Positions 46,678-58,939 are shown, counted from the first letter of the stretch. The stretch: 64,000 bases of DNA from Phanerochaete sordida (GCA_019973155.2 BPQB01000030.1:248001-312000); one strand, 5' to 3'. Numbers and translations are program-made. Notes: generated by a model not told the origin, from the sequence alone.

Positions 46678-49600
46678 GCTGCGTAATCGTCATATATCCT
46701 GGAAAGCTCTGCGGACTTGGTTACTCATTCGTTCAAATGCGGCCTATTTTCAACTAACTCTTGTAAAATATCTCAATTGTCATTGTCAGATTATTGCTTG
46801 TGCACACCAGGCGAACAGTCCTCTTAGCTGTACGACCCCACCGACCCGTCCGCGCTCGTGCACGCGATGGAAGCCGCCGACACGCGCGTGCTCATCCTAC
46901 CTGCACGCATGGCTAAGACCACGCGAACGCACCTCGATGCCGCGCAGCAGGCCCAGACCGTCACGACCTTCGTCCATTGCAATCGCGGGCTACGCCGAGC
47001 GCGGCCGCCAGCCATGCCTGCATCAGTCCGTTGACCGGTTCCGAGCCCATGGTCGACCTGTCCGCAAAGGAGACGGGCTACAGCCCGTGTGTGCTCTGCG
47101 CGAGCATCTACCGGGAGAGCTTGCTCCTGTACAAGAAGCGGGCCTAGGCCGCGGTGCAGACCGGGGGATGCCTGCCGCTTTTAGTCAGCGGGCACTAAAG
47201 ATTCACTTCTGCTGCGCTCTGCAACGTCGCCCAGGTCGCCGTACATGCCCATACGACCGTCGGACCGCGAGGAGGTCTTCGTCGTCCCTGGCCTGATGAT
47301 GACTGCGGGCCCGGAGCTCGCCACTGTCGCAACCATGCGCTGGGCTCGGTCGGCCTACGTGGGTGACCCGCCGATGCTCGCGTACGGCGGGCACCGCATG
47401 CAGAAGCCGGGAGACGTTCAAGGTCTACGACGTGGGTGCTCCTGTGCTCTAGCCCTAGCTCGCAGATGGTTACGCCGATGAGTTCATGCCGAATCGCCGT
47501 CGCCCGGCAAAAGACGGTGGGAGTGCAGAGACGAAGAAGCAGGTGATGCATCCAATTATTCCTGAGCAGGACGCTTGGCGGACACTCGAGTGAAAGAGTG
47601 GCCCATTCTGCGCTGCTTCCATCGACATGATTCTTCCGGAGTACGTGAAGTTGGAAATGACAGCGGGCTTCGTCTCGCCGCCGCTGTCGCGGCTGCTATC
47701 ATCCTGAGGTCTGAAGCACTGACTCGGTGTTACGGTCGTGCCTAGGTGTCCGCTGTACCCTGTACATCATCCGTCAGACTGTGCTCGGCACTGTACATAC
47801 ATCTCACCAGGAGGAGCTATATCCATGTGCATCCCGCTTCTCGTGGCAGCTGAGATTTCAAGATCATGGTCGAAAATCGAAAATACGTCGCTCGCCAGAT
47901 CTGAAGACTATCGGTCGCGGCGCTAGTATGTCAAATGATGCGCCCGGTGATGCGCCTTTCCAAATCGTCGCACTCGCGAAGGTTTCACCGTTTCACGGTT
48001 TGCTTCTTCCCTCGACGACATGCGCACCCGACGCATCCTCGGCAACTCACTTTCTCGCGCTGTATTGCGGCTTAATTGCGCGATCAAGGAACAGAACAAA
48101 CGCACCCATTGCATGCGCGCACGCCCCACCCGCAGGCCCGACATCGCGGAGGGACTGCTCGCGCGGCGACACCGTGAGCGCATCGCAAGAGTCCGTTCGC
48201 ACGGCGCGTGCCCGCGATCTCACCCGCCGTCTTCGCACATAGAAACATGCAGCACGGATCCGTTGTGTGCGGACGGGTGACCGCGCGCGGGGTCCGCGAA
48301 GCTTGATAAATGCAGGCACGGCGGCCCGTCTCGGGCGTGTCCCCACGACGGAGAACTCGCTGTGCAGAGCGAGGGAGCGTGGTGGCGTGCCTTCCGTGTC
48401 TCTTTCGGCGGTGCCCGCACGGCCCGCCTTAACATAAGGTTGCGGTCAAGAATGGGGTCGGACACGGCGAATGTGAGTGATTGCAGTCGAATTTGACGGA
48501 GGCATGTGCTGCACGGCTTCGATGCTATCTTTCATGACGCAGGGGGAAAGGTGTGCGCAGGGATTGCGAGAATAGCCCTCCTACCAGAGCAGGCATCGGA
48601 CTATTGGAAGATGCCTCGCTAACGGCAGGACAGCGTGTAGTGCTTCAGACACGGGCAGAGGGGGTTGCTGTCATTTTAGCTTTTTCTATGCTCTCGAAGC
48701 ACGTCGCGCGCGCTCGAGTAAGTAGCCATCCTTTCTTTTGTGCGCGCCCTGCAGCGGACAAGCTCATGTATCCGTAAAGACAGATACCACGGTCTCAACG
48801 TAGCCGGAGTTTTCTGCGCATATTGAGATGCTCCGCGAGGGTCAGAGCCTCGGGCGGTGATTGTATCTGCGCTCGAGTTATATCTCCGCGGACGTACAGA
48901 CACAAAGACAAGGCTCGACGCCCCTGGATCTCATATCTGGCGCAGATCCATTCCCTATTTGGCGGGCTGTATGTCCAAGTGCCACCAAAATTTTGGCAGG
49001 GTCCCATACCCAGTCGCGACCTCATGGTCTCGACGTAATCTAATTGGCCATTGTATAGCGCAGCAATTGAATTGAACGTCGCCCTCACAGGAATTCAGCT
49101 TTTGGCCCGATTCCGGACTCAATAAAATACCAGGAGAACTGGAATTGGTACTTGATCTACGATAGCAATGACAGTGCTTAATCCTATTTACAGGTAGGAT
49201 GTACAGTACTTCCAAGTTCCAACTGTATGTGGCAGCGTGGAAATCGCAGCCGAATCTCTGCGCAATCAGGCTTTTGAGGGGAGGGATCGTTGTTTCAGCT
49301 TATGAGACACAATTCTTGTACATACAGTGCATTCTATGCAGACTTCATCCAATCTGGAGGTGCCAGGACTAGGGAGTCTGGCTGCGTCCGAGTCTCGACG
49401 CGATGGGCGGGCGACTAAGGTCACGTGGTATCAGACAGCGACAAGCGCCGCCGCCCGGCGCCCCATGCTCGTCCTCGATCCTCCTGCACTCTTCTCTCCT
49501 TGCATTCATCTCAGCCCAGGCGAACGAGACTATCTGAATATCATCGTTGCTTCTGATGGACTGTCAGCTGCGGCGCTCGCAAACGAGGGCAGATGCAAAT

Positions 49601-50439
49601 CCGGGTGAGCTGCGTCTGAGCATCTTCGCTGTCCTCTACGTTATATGCTGACGACGAGGGCGGATGGCAGGCTGCCGCTGCCGCGACTGTCTCGACCTTT
49701 AGTTGAAAGGAGAGAGTGCCAGTGGTTCTTTGCGTCCCGGGATATTGACGGTCCTCTTTTGCGATCGTTTGAACGTGGTCGTGTCACTGGTCAGGCCTGT
49801 CAGACTCAGCCGCTCGCTGCCCCTCAGCCATCCGTGACAACGACGAGTCGCGGTCGTCGCCCCTCCTCCTTGGAATCTATTCTCGAAATTCAAGGCAAAA
49901 CACGTCAATCATTGCGGGGTCAGTATCTTTACACCAGCTCGACCTCACACGCTCGCTTGTATGAGCAAAACTCGTGCTGTTCCGTCTTAGGCAACGCTGG
50001 CCCTCCTGCCCCTCTCCAGCAGCGGCGCCCTCATTCTCGCATAATTGACAGTGGAACCGCCACGCACTATAAGACAACTTTCACAGCTAGCGCTGGTCTC
50101 AGGCGAAGCTATGCTCCTTCAAGCCGACACACTCGCCAGAATGTATCTGGGATACTCAGTGAGTCTATTTAATCCTCCAACCGAAATACTCTGAGCTGGA
50201 TTGTAGCACAGTGCGAGCTCAAAGGCTAGTCACCACCCGGCTTTCTGCTGCGAGCCTAGCCAGAGCCACGCGAAGAGTCACGCACGAGGCGTGTTCCCAG
50301 GGTCCAGTCATTTTTAGACGATCCACGTTGGCTTCGGGATGGTCACGAGTCGCTCATTCGGTGCCGTCGGAGTATGATTTCGCTCCAGAGCGGCGTGCAG
50401 GTCAAACGATCCGAACTTTGCTTCCCGCCACCATACGCA
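46678..50439. other. 3.8-kb region without a supported intact gene
   Basis: At 46826-47560 (+) protein-like pieces appear in different frames (ALVHAMEAADTRVLILPARM; CVLCASIYRESLLLYKKRA then stop; VFVVPGLMMTAGPELATVAT), suggesting a decayed gene of unknown family. From 47600 to 50200 no coding signal was recognised. The last 250 bp should hold the promoter of gene E. Confidence 0.45.
46826..47560 (+). pseudogene. Possible decayed gene of unknown family
   Basis: Several stretches with globular-protein composition occur in changing frames, separated by stops and without good splice sites. I do not recognise the family. Undetected introns could be an alternative. Confidence 0.25.
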
Positions 50440-53214
50440 ATGCAGCTCACCAGCACGAACAGACCCTGCGGCATCGTTCATATTCAACAGAACCTAGCCC
50501 CAGCGTACGTACCTCTGCAGAAAGCAGAGGTACACGCAGACGTCGTCGATGGTCAGTACCTTAGTGTCATCGCTGTCGATAGAGATTCACGTGTTCTCAG
50601 TCTCCGCCATCGTCACCGTCACGCAGTACTTCTGGCAGTCCTCCCCAGGGGACCTTCCTCATGCCAAGTACATATTTCCTGTGCCGGCTCGAGCTGCCGT
50701 CTGCGGGTTCCAAATGACTGCTGAGAACGGGACCGTCATCAAGGCAGTTGCGAAAGAGCGTGAAGAGGCCAGAAAACAGTACGAAGATGCCGTCCAGGAA
50801 GGGCAGACCGCAGGACTCGTCGAACACATTCGAGACGATGGTTAGTTCGTAGCACTGGTTGCGTAGTACATGAGAGCTGACTAGATCCATTAGTCTTTTC
50901 CATATCTCTGGGTGCCCTTCCCTCTAACAAGGAGATCACTACAACGATCACTGTAAGCTGCTTCTCTCTCATCATGTGTTACAGATCCTCATTCCCCCCA
51001 GTATGTGCTCGATCTCATGAACGACGACAGCAGCGACCAAGTCAGACTTCAGATTCCCATGTACGTGGGTACGCGCCACGGCAGTCCTCCTCCGGGGACG
51101 AAGGCTGCCAAGCGAGTGCCGCCGCATCGCGTCAGCATCTCAGCGGATGTGCGCATGCAGGGCGTCGTCAGGAGCGTCTTCAGCCCGACACACCCGACGC
51201 TGACCATCTCCGACGATGGTTCGGCAGCGACGTCTCGCCAGTCGCAGTACCTCTCCAAGGACTTCCTTACCCAGGACTTTGTCCTCTGCGTTGCCGTAGA
51301 TGGGCTCGACGCTCCGCGTTGCATCGCCGAACGTGCCCCCTCCGGCGCTCTCGCTATACAGCTAAACGTCGTGCCGAACTTCGACTTGCCGCCTGTCGCC
51401 AGCCAGGAGTACATCTTCCTCGTCGACAGAAGCTACAGCATGCAGGGTAGCCGGATAGAGACTGCCAGAAACGCATTGATCATGCTCCTCCGGGCCCTGC
51501 CCAGCCAGGGGACGCATGTCAACATTTTCAGCTTTGGAAGAGTCTGCGACAGTCTCTGGCCGAATAGTGTTGTGTATGATGAAGAGGCCTTGGAATTCGC
51601 AGTATGTGATGGACAAGGTGGCTAGGCTGTCGCTAACTCCCTTCTTCCAGACTCAGCACGTCGACAGCCTGCGAGCCGACTACGGGCCAGGCACCAAGAT
51701 ACCAGAGGCACTCGAAAAGGTGTTCGCCTCCCGAAGAACCGACAAACCCACAGCTTGCTTTGTTCTCACGGACGGGGAGGTATGCGGCCAGCGTTCTATG
51801 CTCATCGTGCCACCAGCGATAACTTCTCTAGGCTTGGAACTTCGAAGGCACCATGAAGGTTGTTGACAACGCCATGAAGGCTGTAGAGACGACCGCCCCG
51901 CTGCGCACCTTCACCCTCGGTATCGGTTCCACTACATCCACTGAGATGTGCGAGGGCATCGCGCGCGCCGGAAACGGCATATGCTTGATGGCGACTACCA
52001 CCGAGAGCATCGTCGGCAAGTGTGCGAAGCTCGTTCGTGCCAGCCGGACGTATATCCTCAAGAATGTCAACATCAACTGGGGAATACCTGTCGGAGAAAT
52101 GAGCGAAGGATCCACCATTCGACAGGCCCCTGCCACGGTCGCGGCTATCTACTCTGGTCATCGGTTCATCGTCTCTGCTTTAGTCGAGGACGCGGACTCG
52201 GCATCTCCAACTGAGGTCGTGCTCTCTGGGCAGCGCGATGGCCTCGGCGACGTCATCGCGTGTTCAGTCCCCGTCAAGGTCGTCGACTTCCCAGCAGACC
52301 ATCCCCGCCGCGGACTTATCCCCATCCTCGCCGCCCGTCGCCTGATCATGGACCTCGACGACGCCTCGCTGACGGACCCTTCGCTAAGCACGTGCGACCG
52401 CATCCTTGCACTCGGTACGACGTACCAGCTCGCGAGCCGCCTCACGGCCTTCGTCGCTGTCGACACGCGCACAGACGATCCAGTGGCACTCGCGATCGAA
52501 CACCTCGACGAGCTGTCTGTCTCCGACGACGGACCCGCCACCCGCGGGAAGCGACAGCGCGAGGCCGAAGTCAACAATGCGAAGCAAATCGCCGATGCGT
52601 ACAACAGGTACAAGCACGCTGTGCTCGGCGCCGCATCGACTCCTGCCGTGCCTGTTACCACCTACAACAGCGGTGGCAGCTACAGCCGAGGGAAGGGCGG
52701 GAAGGGCCTCGGCAAAGGCGGCGCGATGCGCCCCACGGCAGTGGCACGCAGAACTGCTGGACGTCCAGGCACGAGACAGCGATCCTGCCGCAAGCCCCCG
52801 GCGGACACGCCTTCCCTGCCTTCTAGTTCTGCATCCGGTCCAGTCGAGGAGCCACCTGCCAAGCGGGTGCACATCGACGACGACGACGCAGCTGTGCAAG
52901 GCCAGGTCGGGAGGAATATAACGGTCCGGCCGGAGGTGCTCGTTGCGCTTGTCCGCCTGCAGGCCTTCGACGGGTCTTTCCCAACCGATGGCTCGCTCGT
53001 CGCCATCGTCGGCGGGGCAGCACTGGACGAGGCGAAGGATCTACACGTTGACGAAAAGGTCTGGGCGACACTGCTCGCCGTCGCCTTCCTTCAGAACCAC
53101 ATGCAGGACCGGGATTTGCGGGACGGGCTGGCCGAGAAGGCGATGGAGTACGTGGCAAAGTTTCCGGACGTTGATGCTGAGAAACTACTCGTACGCGCAC
53201 GGGAGCTCGTGTAG
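50440..53214 (+). CDS. VIT + vWA domain protein with Gly/Lys-rich linker (gene E)
   Basis: The start ATG at 50440 is chosen by alignment with genes A and D: exon 1 gives MQLTSTNRPCGIVHIQQNLA and AYVPLQKAEVHADVVD. Upstream in-frame codons also exist (50374). The VIT domain (AKYIFPVPARAAVCGFQMTA) is followed by the short third exon and a large exon with the vWA domain: MIDAS DRSYS (about 51425) and, after the next intron, FVLTDGE (about 51759), both intact. The last exon (51831-53214) carries GIARAGNGICLMATTTESIV, a variable linker with SYSRGKGGKGLGKGGAMRPT, a basic patch, and the C-terminal helical domain (RLQAFDGSF ... VWATLLAVAFL). Length about 840 residues. It lies 716 bp upstream of gene D in the same orientation. 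A partial inverted copy survives as the 3' part of pseudogene B. Confidence 0.87.
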
Positions 53215-53930
53215 AATGATGAGCAGATATGAGGTACAATAATACCCATGAAATGCTTACCGCAGTCAATGTGTATGCAGTGGTCTGCCGGGGCGGGAAG
53301 AAAAGAATATTTTCCGGTCGCAATTTACGACGATTCAAGAAACAAGGTCGCTCCGACGCCCCGTCGGCCACATCTTTTTCTTCTGAGCTCTGATGAGTCC
53401 CACGATAGATAGAGGCCTAGAGGTACAGTACACTGATGTGTTTTTTTCTGATAATCATAGCTGCGCTCCCACGCAAATATTCTCGCACGATGACTCAACA
53501 CCTTGGGGAGCGAATGCAGTAGCACTGTTGGTGACTGGATTCCCAGCAGACATGAACAAGCCAGCACAAAGTCAAGGACAGATTGCCTCGTGCGAACAGC
53601 AGTTCTTCACGCAGTGAGCGATGAATGATCCGCTGGTGTGTTCTCGCTAATTATCTCGACAGGTACAAGCCTTGTGACATCCGTCGAGGACGGCCTCGTG
53701 GCGGTGTATAAGGTTCAGGTCTTCCCATGTCCACGTAGAGCCGCTTCGGCCCCGCATCCCATTAGGAAAGTTGTAATGCCTGCGCAGGCCTTATAATTGG
53801 TATCGCAATCCTTGGATACGGCCTTGTCTTCGGATTGACCGCGATCTCGGTACAATAGGTCTGCTGAGCCCGTAGATATATAGGCCACGCTGAACATTGT
53901 CTTCAGGTCATTTCTTCCGATAACCACGAC
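53215..53930. other. Spacer between genes E and D with D promoter
   Basis: It contains the 3' flank of E and the promoter of D. A conserved element lies at 53797-53819 and TATATA at 53877-53882, about 50 bp before the D start. An inverted homologue lies at 35119-35853 and a partial one at 37262-37900. Confidence 0.7.
53797..53819 (+). promoter_or_regulatory. Conserved 23-bp promoter element of gene D
   Basis: It is identical to the element upstream of gene A (35239-35261) and nearly identical upstream of B (37386-37408), while flanking bases differ more. A regulatory site is likely; the binding protein is unknown. Confidence 0.5.
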
Positions 53931-56900
53931 ATGCGAACGCAAGCCTCACCGTCGAGGCCCTGTGGGATCCAGTATTCGCAACCCAACGCGCGCGATGCGT
54001 ACCTGCCCCTAGTGAGGGCAGAGGTCCACGCAGACGTCGTAGACGGTGCGCTTTCCGCCTATCTACTAGCTTCATATGATCCCTCATAGACGTGTTGCAG
54101 TCTCTGCGATCATCACAATCACCCAGCAGTTCTGGCAGCACTCGCTCGCGGGGCTCGAACGGGCCAAGTACGTCTTCCCCGTGCCCGCCCGCGCCGCGGT
54201 CTGCGCGTTCCAGATGACTGCCGCGGACGGCACGGTCATCACTGCCGTCGCGAAGGAGAAGGAGCAGGCGCGGCGCGAGCACGCGGCCGCCATCTCGCAG
54301 GGGTATATGACTGGGCTGGTCGAACATGTCACGGATGATAGTGAGTTTGCTCATACCTGATGCTCTTGTCCTGGCACTGATGGTGTGCAGTCTTTACAAT
54401 CTCTCTGGGAGCGCTGCCATCAAACCAAATGATCACGACCGAGATTACCGTACGTCTTGTTCATGACCATGCATCGAAATATTGTTGACATTATGCAGTA
54501 TGTGCTAGATCTTATGGACGAAGAAGTCACAGACCAAGTGCGGCTCCAGGTCCCCATGTACGTCGGCATGCGCTACGGGACGGTGCCCCAGGGCATGCAC
54601 GGCGCGTACCAGGCCCCGCCCGAGCGCGTCAGCATCTCCGTCGACGTGCGCATGCAGGGCACGGTGCGGAGCATCACGAGCCCGACGCACCCCGCGCTCA
54701 TCCTCTCAGACGGCGCCGCCCACGCGTCGCACGCGGCGTGGGGCTCGCGCGACTTCCTCACGTCGGACTTCGTGCTCGCGGTCGCGGCGGACGGGCTCGA
54801 TGCGCCGCGGTGCTTCGCGCAGCGCGCGCGCACGGGCGCGACGGCGCTGCAGCTGAACATCGTGCCGAAGTTCAGCCTGCCGGCGGTCCCGCGCCAGGAG
54901 TACGTCTTCCTCGTCGACCGCAGCGGGAGCATGGAGGGCGACCGCGTCGACACCGCGAAGCGCACGCTGGTGATGCTGCTCCGCGCGCTGCCGAGCCGCG
55001 GGACGAAGGTCAACATCTTTAGCTTTGGGAACCGCTGTGATGGCTTGTGGCACAAGAGCGTGCCGTACGACGAAAGCACTCTGAAGCATGCTGTGAGTGG
55101 TCCGTTGTATGCCTGAAGCGTGTGCTGATGCGTTCGCTCGTCAGACCGAGTACGTTGACAGGATGAGGGCGGATTACGGAGGAACGGAAATCCTGAAGGC
55201 TATCAACCAAGTTTTCAAATCCCGAGAGACCTCGATGCCGACAGCATGTTTCGTCTTGACCGACGGCGAGGTGAGACTTCTCCTTGTGAAGATCGTATTA
55301 CAGTGCTGATGACCGTCTCCAGGCTTACGACCAGGATCGCGTCTTTGAATCGGTACAGCATGCCGTAAAGCGCGCGACGCCGAGCGCGCCCCTCCGCGTC
55401 TTCACGCTGGGCATCGGCCACACGCCCTCTGCCGCAATGTGCGAAGGCATCGCGCGCGCCGGAAACGGCATCTGCCTCTTCGCGACGAGCGCGGAGAGCA
55501 TCATCGGCAAGTGCTCGAAGCTCGTGCGCGCGAGCCGGACGTACATCCTCAAGAACGTCTCCATCGACTGGGGCGTGCGCAACGACCTCGCGGCGGCGCA
55601 CCGCACGGGGAGCGCGCTCAAGGCTGTGCGCCAGGCGCCCGCGGACGTCGCGGCGATCTACCCCGGGAACCGCTTCGTCGTGTTCGCGCTCGTCGAGGAC
55701 GCGGACTACAAGCCGCCGCGCGAGGTCGTGATCCGCGCGCAGCGCGACGGGCAGGGCGAGGTGCTCGCGTTCAGCGTGCCCGTGCAGCTCGTCGCCGCGC
55801 CGTCGGACGCGCGCCCGCCGCTCATCCCGACGCTCGCGGCGCGGCGCGCGATCATGGACCTCGAGGACGCCGCGCGCGGCGCGCACTACGCGCCGGAGGT
55901 GAAGGCCACCATCGTCCGCCTCGGCACGGCGTACCAGCTCGCGAGCAAGTACACGTCCTTCGTCGCCGTCGACCGCCGCAGCGAGGCGCGGCAGAGCGTC
56001 GAGAAAGCCGCGCAGCGCGTGCTAGAACCCGTCCCCGGCGTCGACATCCCGCCGTACTACGATCCCCTGACCGAGGACATGTCGGATGACGGCTGGGGCA
56101 TCCCGCGCGGCCCCCCTCGCAGTCGCAGCCCCTGCAGCCGCAGGAGCCGTAGCCCCCGCCCGCAGAGAAGAGGCGTCTCGCAGTCGGCGTCGCCAGTCTC
56201 CGTCCACCTGTTCGGCCCCAGAAGCGATTCGGAAGGCGAGGACCATGCACGGCAGGCGCGAAGACGTCCTCCTTCTCCCATCGTGGTGCATGGGCAGGGC
56301 CGTGGCCGCAGCTACAGCGACAGCCCCAGCCCCGTCCGTAGACGCATCCGCGCCGTGTCCCCCGCCCGCAGCCGCTCCGTGTCCCCCGCACGCGTGCCCA
56401 TCTCGGCCCCGGTGCTCGACGCCGTCCCAATCACACTGCCGCCCCAGGTGCCCTACGAGCCCGAGCTAGGCCGCCCAGCCGCGCACTGGGTGCAACGTGA
56501 CCGCACGGCGCGCCGCGCGCGCCAGCGCACGCGCAGCCCGCAGCCCATCATCGTCAGCGCGCGCCGCTCCCGGTCGCGCTCCCGGTCGCGTTCGCGTTCG
56601 CGCTCTCCACGGATGCTCATCATGCGGGGCGAACGCCGGTCACGCTCGCGTTCGCGCTCCCGGTCGTCCTCGCGCTCCCCGCGAATGCTCGTCACGCGCG
56701 GCGGGCGCTGCTCGCGCTCCCCTTCCCCGCCAGTCATCATGCAGGCCCGCGGCCCCCGCCGCGCCGCGCCGCAGCCCGTGATCATCCCGCCGCCAGGCGC
56801 GGCCCCGGCCTTCGCAGCCGTCTCCGCGCCCGCGTGCATGCCGGCGCCGGAGTACGGGTACGCCCCGCAGCCCGTCGTCCCGCCCCCGCAGCCCGTCGTC

Positions 56901-57638
56901 GTGACGCCGACGCTCGACGCGACGCGCTCAGCTGCGCTGCGCCCTGGGCCGGGCGCCGGCCCACCCGTCCCGCCGAAGGACGCCGCGCCCGCCGCGCCGA
57001 AACACGCGCGCCGCGCAAGCACGGGCCTCGGCGCGTCGCTGCGGAGCGCGTTCGCGGGGCTCTCTTTGCGCAAGTCCTCCTCCGCCTCCGCCTCTGCGTC
57101 CTCCCCGACGGCGAGCCCGGCGCCGCCGCCGCCCGGCGCGGGGCGGCCCTCGCACGGCAGGCGCGCGACGCTGAGCGCTGCGGTCACGGCGCCGAGGCAG
57201 GCGCAGACGCAGGCGCGCGCGAGCCGGCACACGGTGCAGGTCGAGTACGGCGCGGCGCCCATCGTCGTGGCGCCGCTGTCCCCGCGCTCCCCGCGCGCCC
57301 CGCCTACGCCACAACCAACGCAAGCGAGCCCGCAGACAGCCGAAGAGCGCGTGCTCGCGCTGGTGCGGCTGCAGTCGTTCGATGGGTCGTTCGCGCCGTC
57401 GCGCGCGCTGCGTGCGCTGCTCGGCGGGGCGCTGCTCGACGCGGGGCGCGGCCTGCGCGCGGACGCGACGGTGTGGGCGACGGTGCTCGCGGTCGCGTTC
57501 CTGCGGCGGTACATGCGGGACCAGCCGGAGCTGCGCGAGGGCCTGGAGGAGAAGGCGTTGGGGTATGTGGAGGGCGTGGGGGGTGTGGACGCGCAGGCGT
57601 TGTTGGCAAGGGCGCAGGAGTTGGTTGGGGGTGTGTGA
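53931..57638 (+). CDS. VIT + vWA domain protein with RS-rich linker (gene D)
   Basis: This is the full-length, apparently functional reference copy of the cluster, about 1,150 residues. The start ATG at 53931 gives MRTQASPSRPCGIQYSQPNA and then AYLPLVRAEVHADVVD. The VIT domain (AKYVFPVPARAAVCAFQMTA) is followed by the vWA domain with MIDAS DRSGS (about 54917) and FVLTDGE (about 55252). Six exons; the last (55322-57638) contains GIARAGNGICLFATSAESII, a beta-rich region, and then a long disordered linker. The linker has an RS domain (about 56560-56700, with repeated Ser-Arg such as SRSRSRSRSRSP), then proline-rich and Ala/Ser-rich parts. It ends with the conserved helical domain (RLQSFDGSF ... 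VWATVLAVAFLRRYM). No signal peptide or membrane segment is seen. RS domains often direct nuclear or splicing-factor interactions; that role here is inference. Confidence 0.88.
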
Positions 57639-57737
57639 GGGAGAGGTGGAGTGTAGGAGCGGATGTTGCTGCAGAATATATGCGTCTTGATCTGTGTTTG
57701 CACTGGCGAAGTGAAGGGCAATCCGCGAAGGTGGTAG

Positions 57738-58281
57738 TGCGCAACGACCTCGCGGAGGCGCACCGCACAGGGAGCGCGCTCAAGGCCGTTCTCCGCGCGC
57801 CCGCGGACGTCGCGGCGATCTACCCCGGAAACCGCGTCGCCGTGTTCGCGCTCGTCGAGGACGCGGACTTCAAGCCGCCGCGCGAGGTCGTGATCCGCGC
57901 GCAGCGCGACGGGCGGTGCGAGGTGCTCGCGTTCAGCGTGCCCGTGCAGCCCGTCGCGCCTCCCGACGCTCGCGGCGCGACGCGCGATCATGGACCTCGA
58001 GGACGCTGCGCGCCGGAGGCCATGACCACCGTCATACGCTTCGGCACGGCGTACCAGCGCACGAGCAGATCCACGTCCTCCGTCGCCGTCGGCCGCCGCA
58101 GCGCGTCGCAGCAGAGCGCAGAGAATGCCACGGAGCGCATGCGAGAGCGCGTCCCCGGTGTCGGCATCCCTCGGCGGGGCGCGCGCTGCGCGCGGACGTG
58201 ACGGTGTGGGCGACGGTGCTCGCGGTCGCGTTCCTGCGGCGGTGCATGGCGGGCGCGCCGGAGCTGCGCGAGGGGCTCGAA
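57738..58281 (+). pseudogene. Decayed fragment of gene D (partial tandem duplicate)
   Basis: The segment starts at VRNDLAEAHRTGSALKAV, matching gene D from about 55577. It follows the D sequence through the beta-rich region with small deletions that shift the frame. It then jumps from the equivalent of about 56050 to about 57420, removing the RS linker, and ends inside the C-terminal domain (TVWATVLAVAFLRRCM). There is no 5' part and no start, so it is a non-functional partial duplicate lying about 100 bp after D. Confidence 0.8.
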
Positions 58282-58549
58282 GTGGTGAACATGTGCATGC
58301 TTCGACGTTCGTGGCCCTGGAGTGTGAGCTCGGTGGCCCGACGTCGCTGAGGAAAACGCCACCAGCGACTCACCGAGCCCATGTTCAACAGCGGCTGACA
58401 CCTCGTCCCCCACTCGCCCACTTCTCCCTGCCCCCACCCTCCTCCGTCGACCTCGCAACAAACAAAGACGAGCTGCAACGGCGCTGGCCACGGGTACACC
58501 GCGACTAGCACCGCAGCAACGCACCTTTGTTCCGCCGCGCAGGGACCTT
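58282..58549. other. Intergenic sequence after the D fragment
   Basis: No gene or clear repeat is seen here. Confidence 0.5.
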
Positions 58550-58827
58550 GTGGCGCGCTTGCGGCTGGCCTTGCGTTGAGGTCTGCAAGGCAAGGTTGTC
58601 AGTAGCACGAGCGCGGGCCCTGGGGAGCAATGTCAGTTGTGGCGCCGTATCTTGCAGGTGTCGATGTCTTCGTTCGACGAAACGTGCTGTGGCGCGCGTG
58701 CGGCTGGCCTTGCGTTGAGGTCTGCAAGGCAAGGGTGTCAGTAGCACGCGCCCGGGCCCTGGGGAGCAGTGTCAGTTGTGGCGCCGTATCTTGCAGGTGT
58801 CGGTGCCTTCGTTCGATGAACTGTGCT
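58550..58827. repeat. Tandem direct repeat, two 139-bp copies
   Basis: Copies at 58550-58688 and 58689-58827 are nearly identical; they share GCGGCTGGCCTTGCG, GAGGTCTGCAAGGCAAG and GTTGTGGCGCCGTATCTTGC. A decayed third part with TGATGTCTTCGTTCG continues to about 58900. Confidence 0.85.
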
Positions 58828-58939
58828 TGCTGAAAGTCGGAAATGTCTTCGTGAGGTAAAATGTGCTTGCAGGAAATTTTTGATGTCTTCGTTCGGTAAA
58901 GGGTAAGAAAGTAAAAAATGCGGGCTTGAGGCCTTGAGG

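Noticed and set aside
56453..57991. 512-codon minus-strand open frame opposite gene D
   Set aside because: Antisense to the linker and C-terminal domain of D; the plus strand carries the conserved family motifs.
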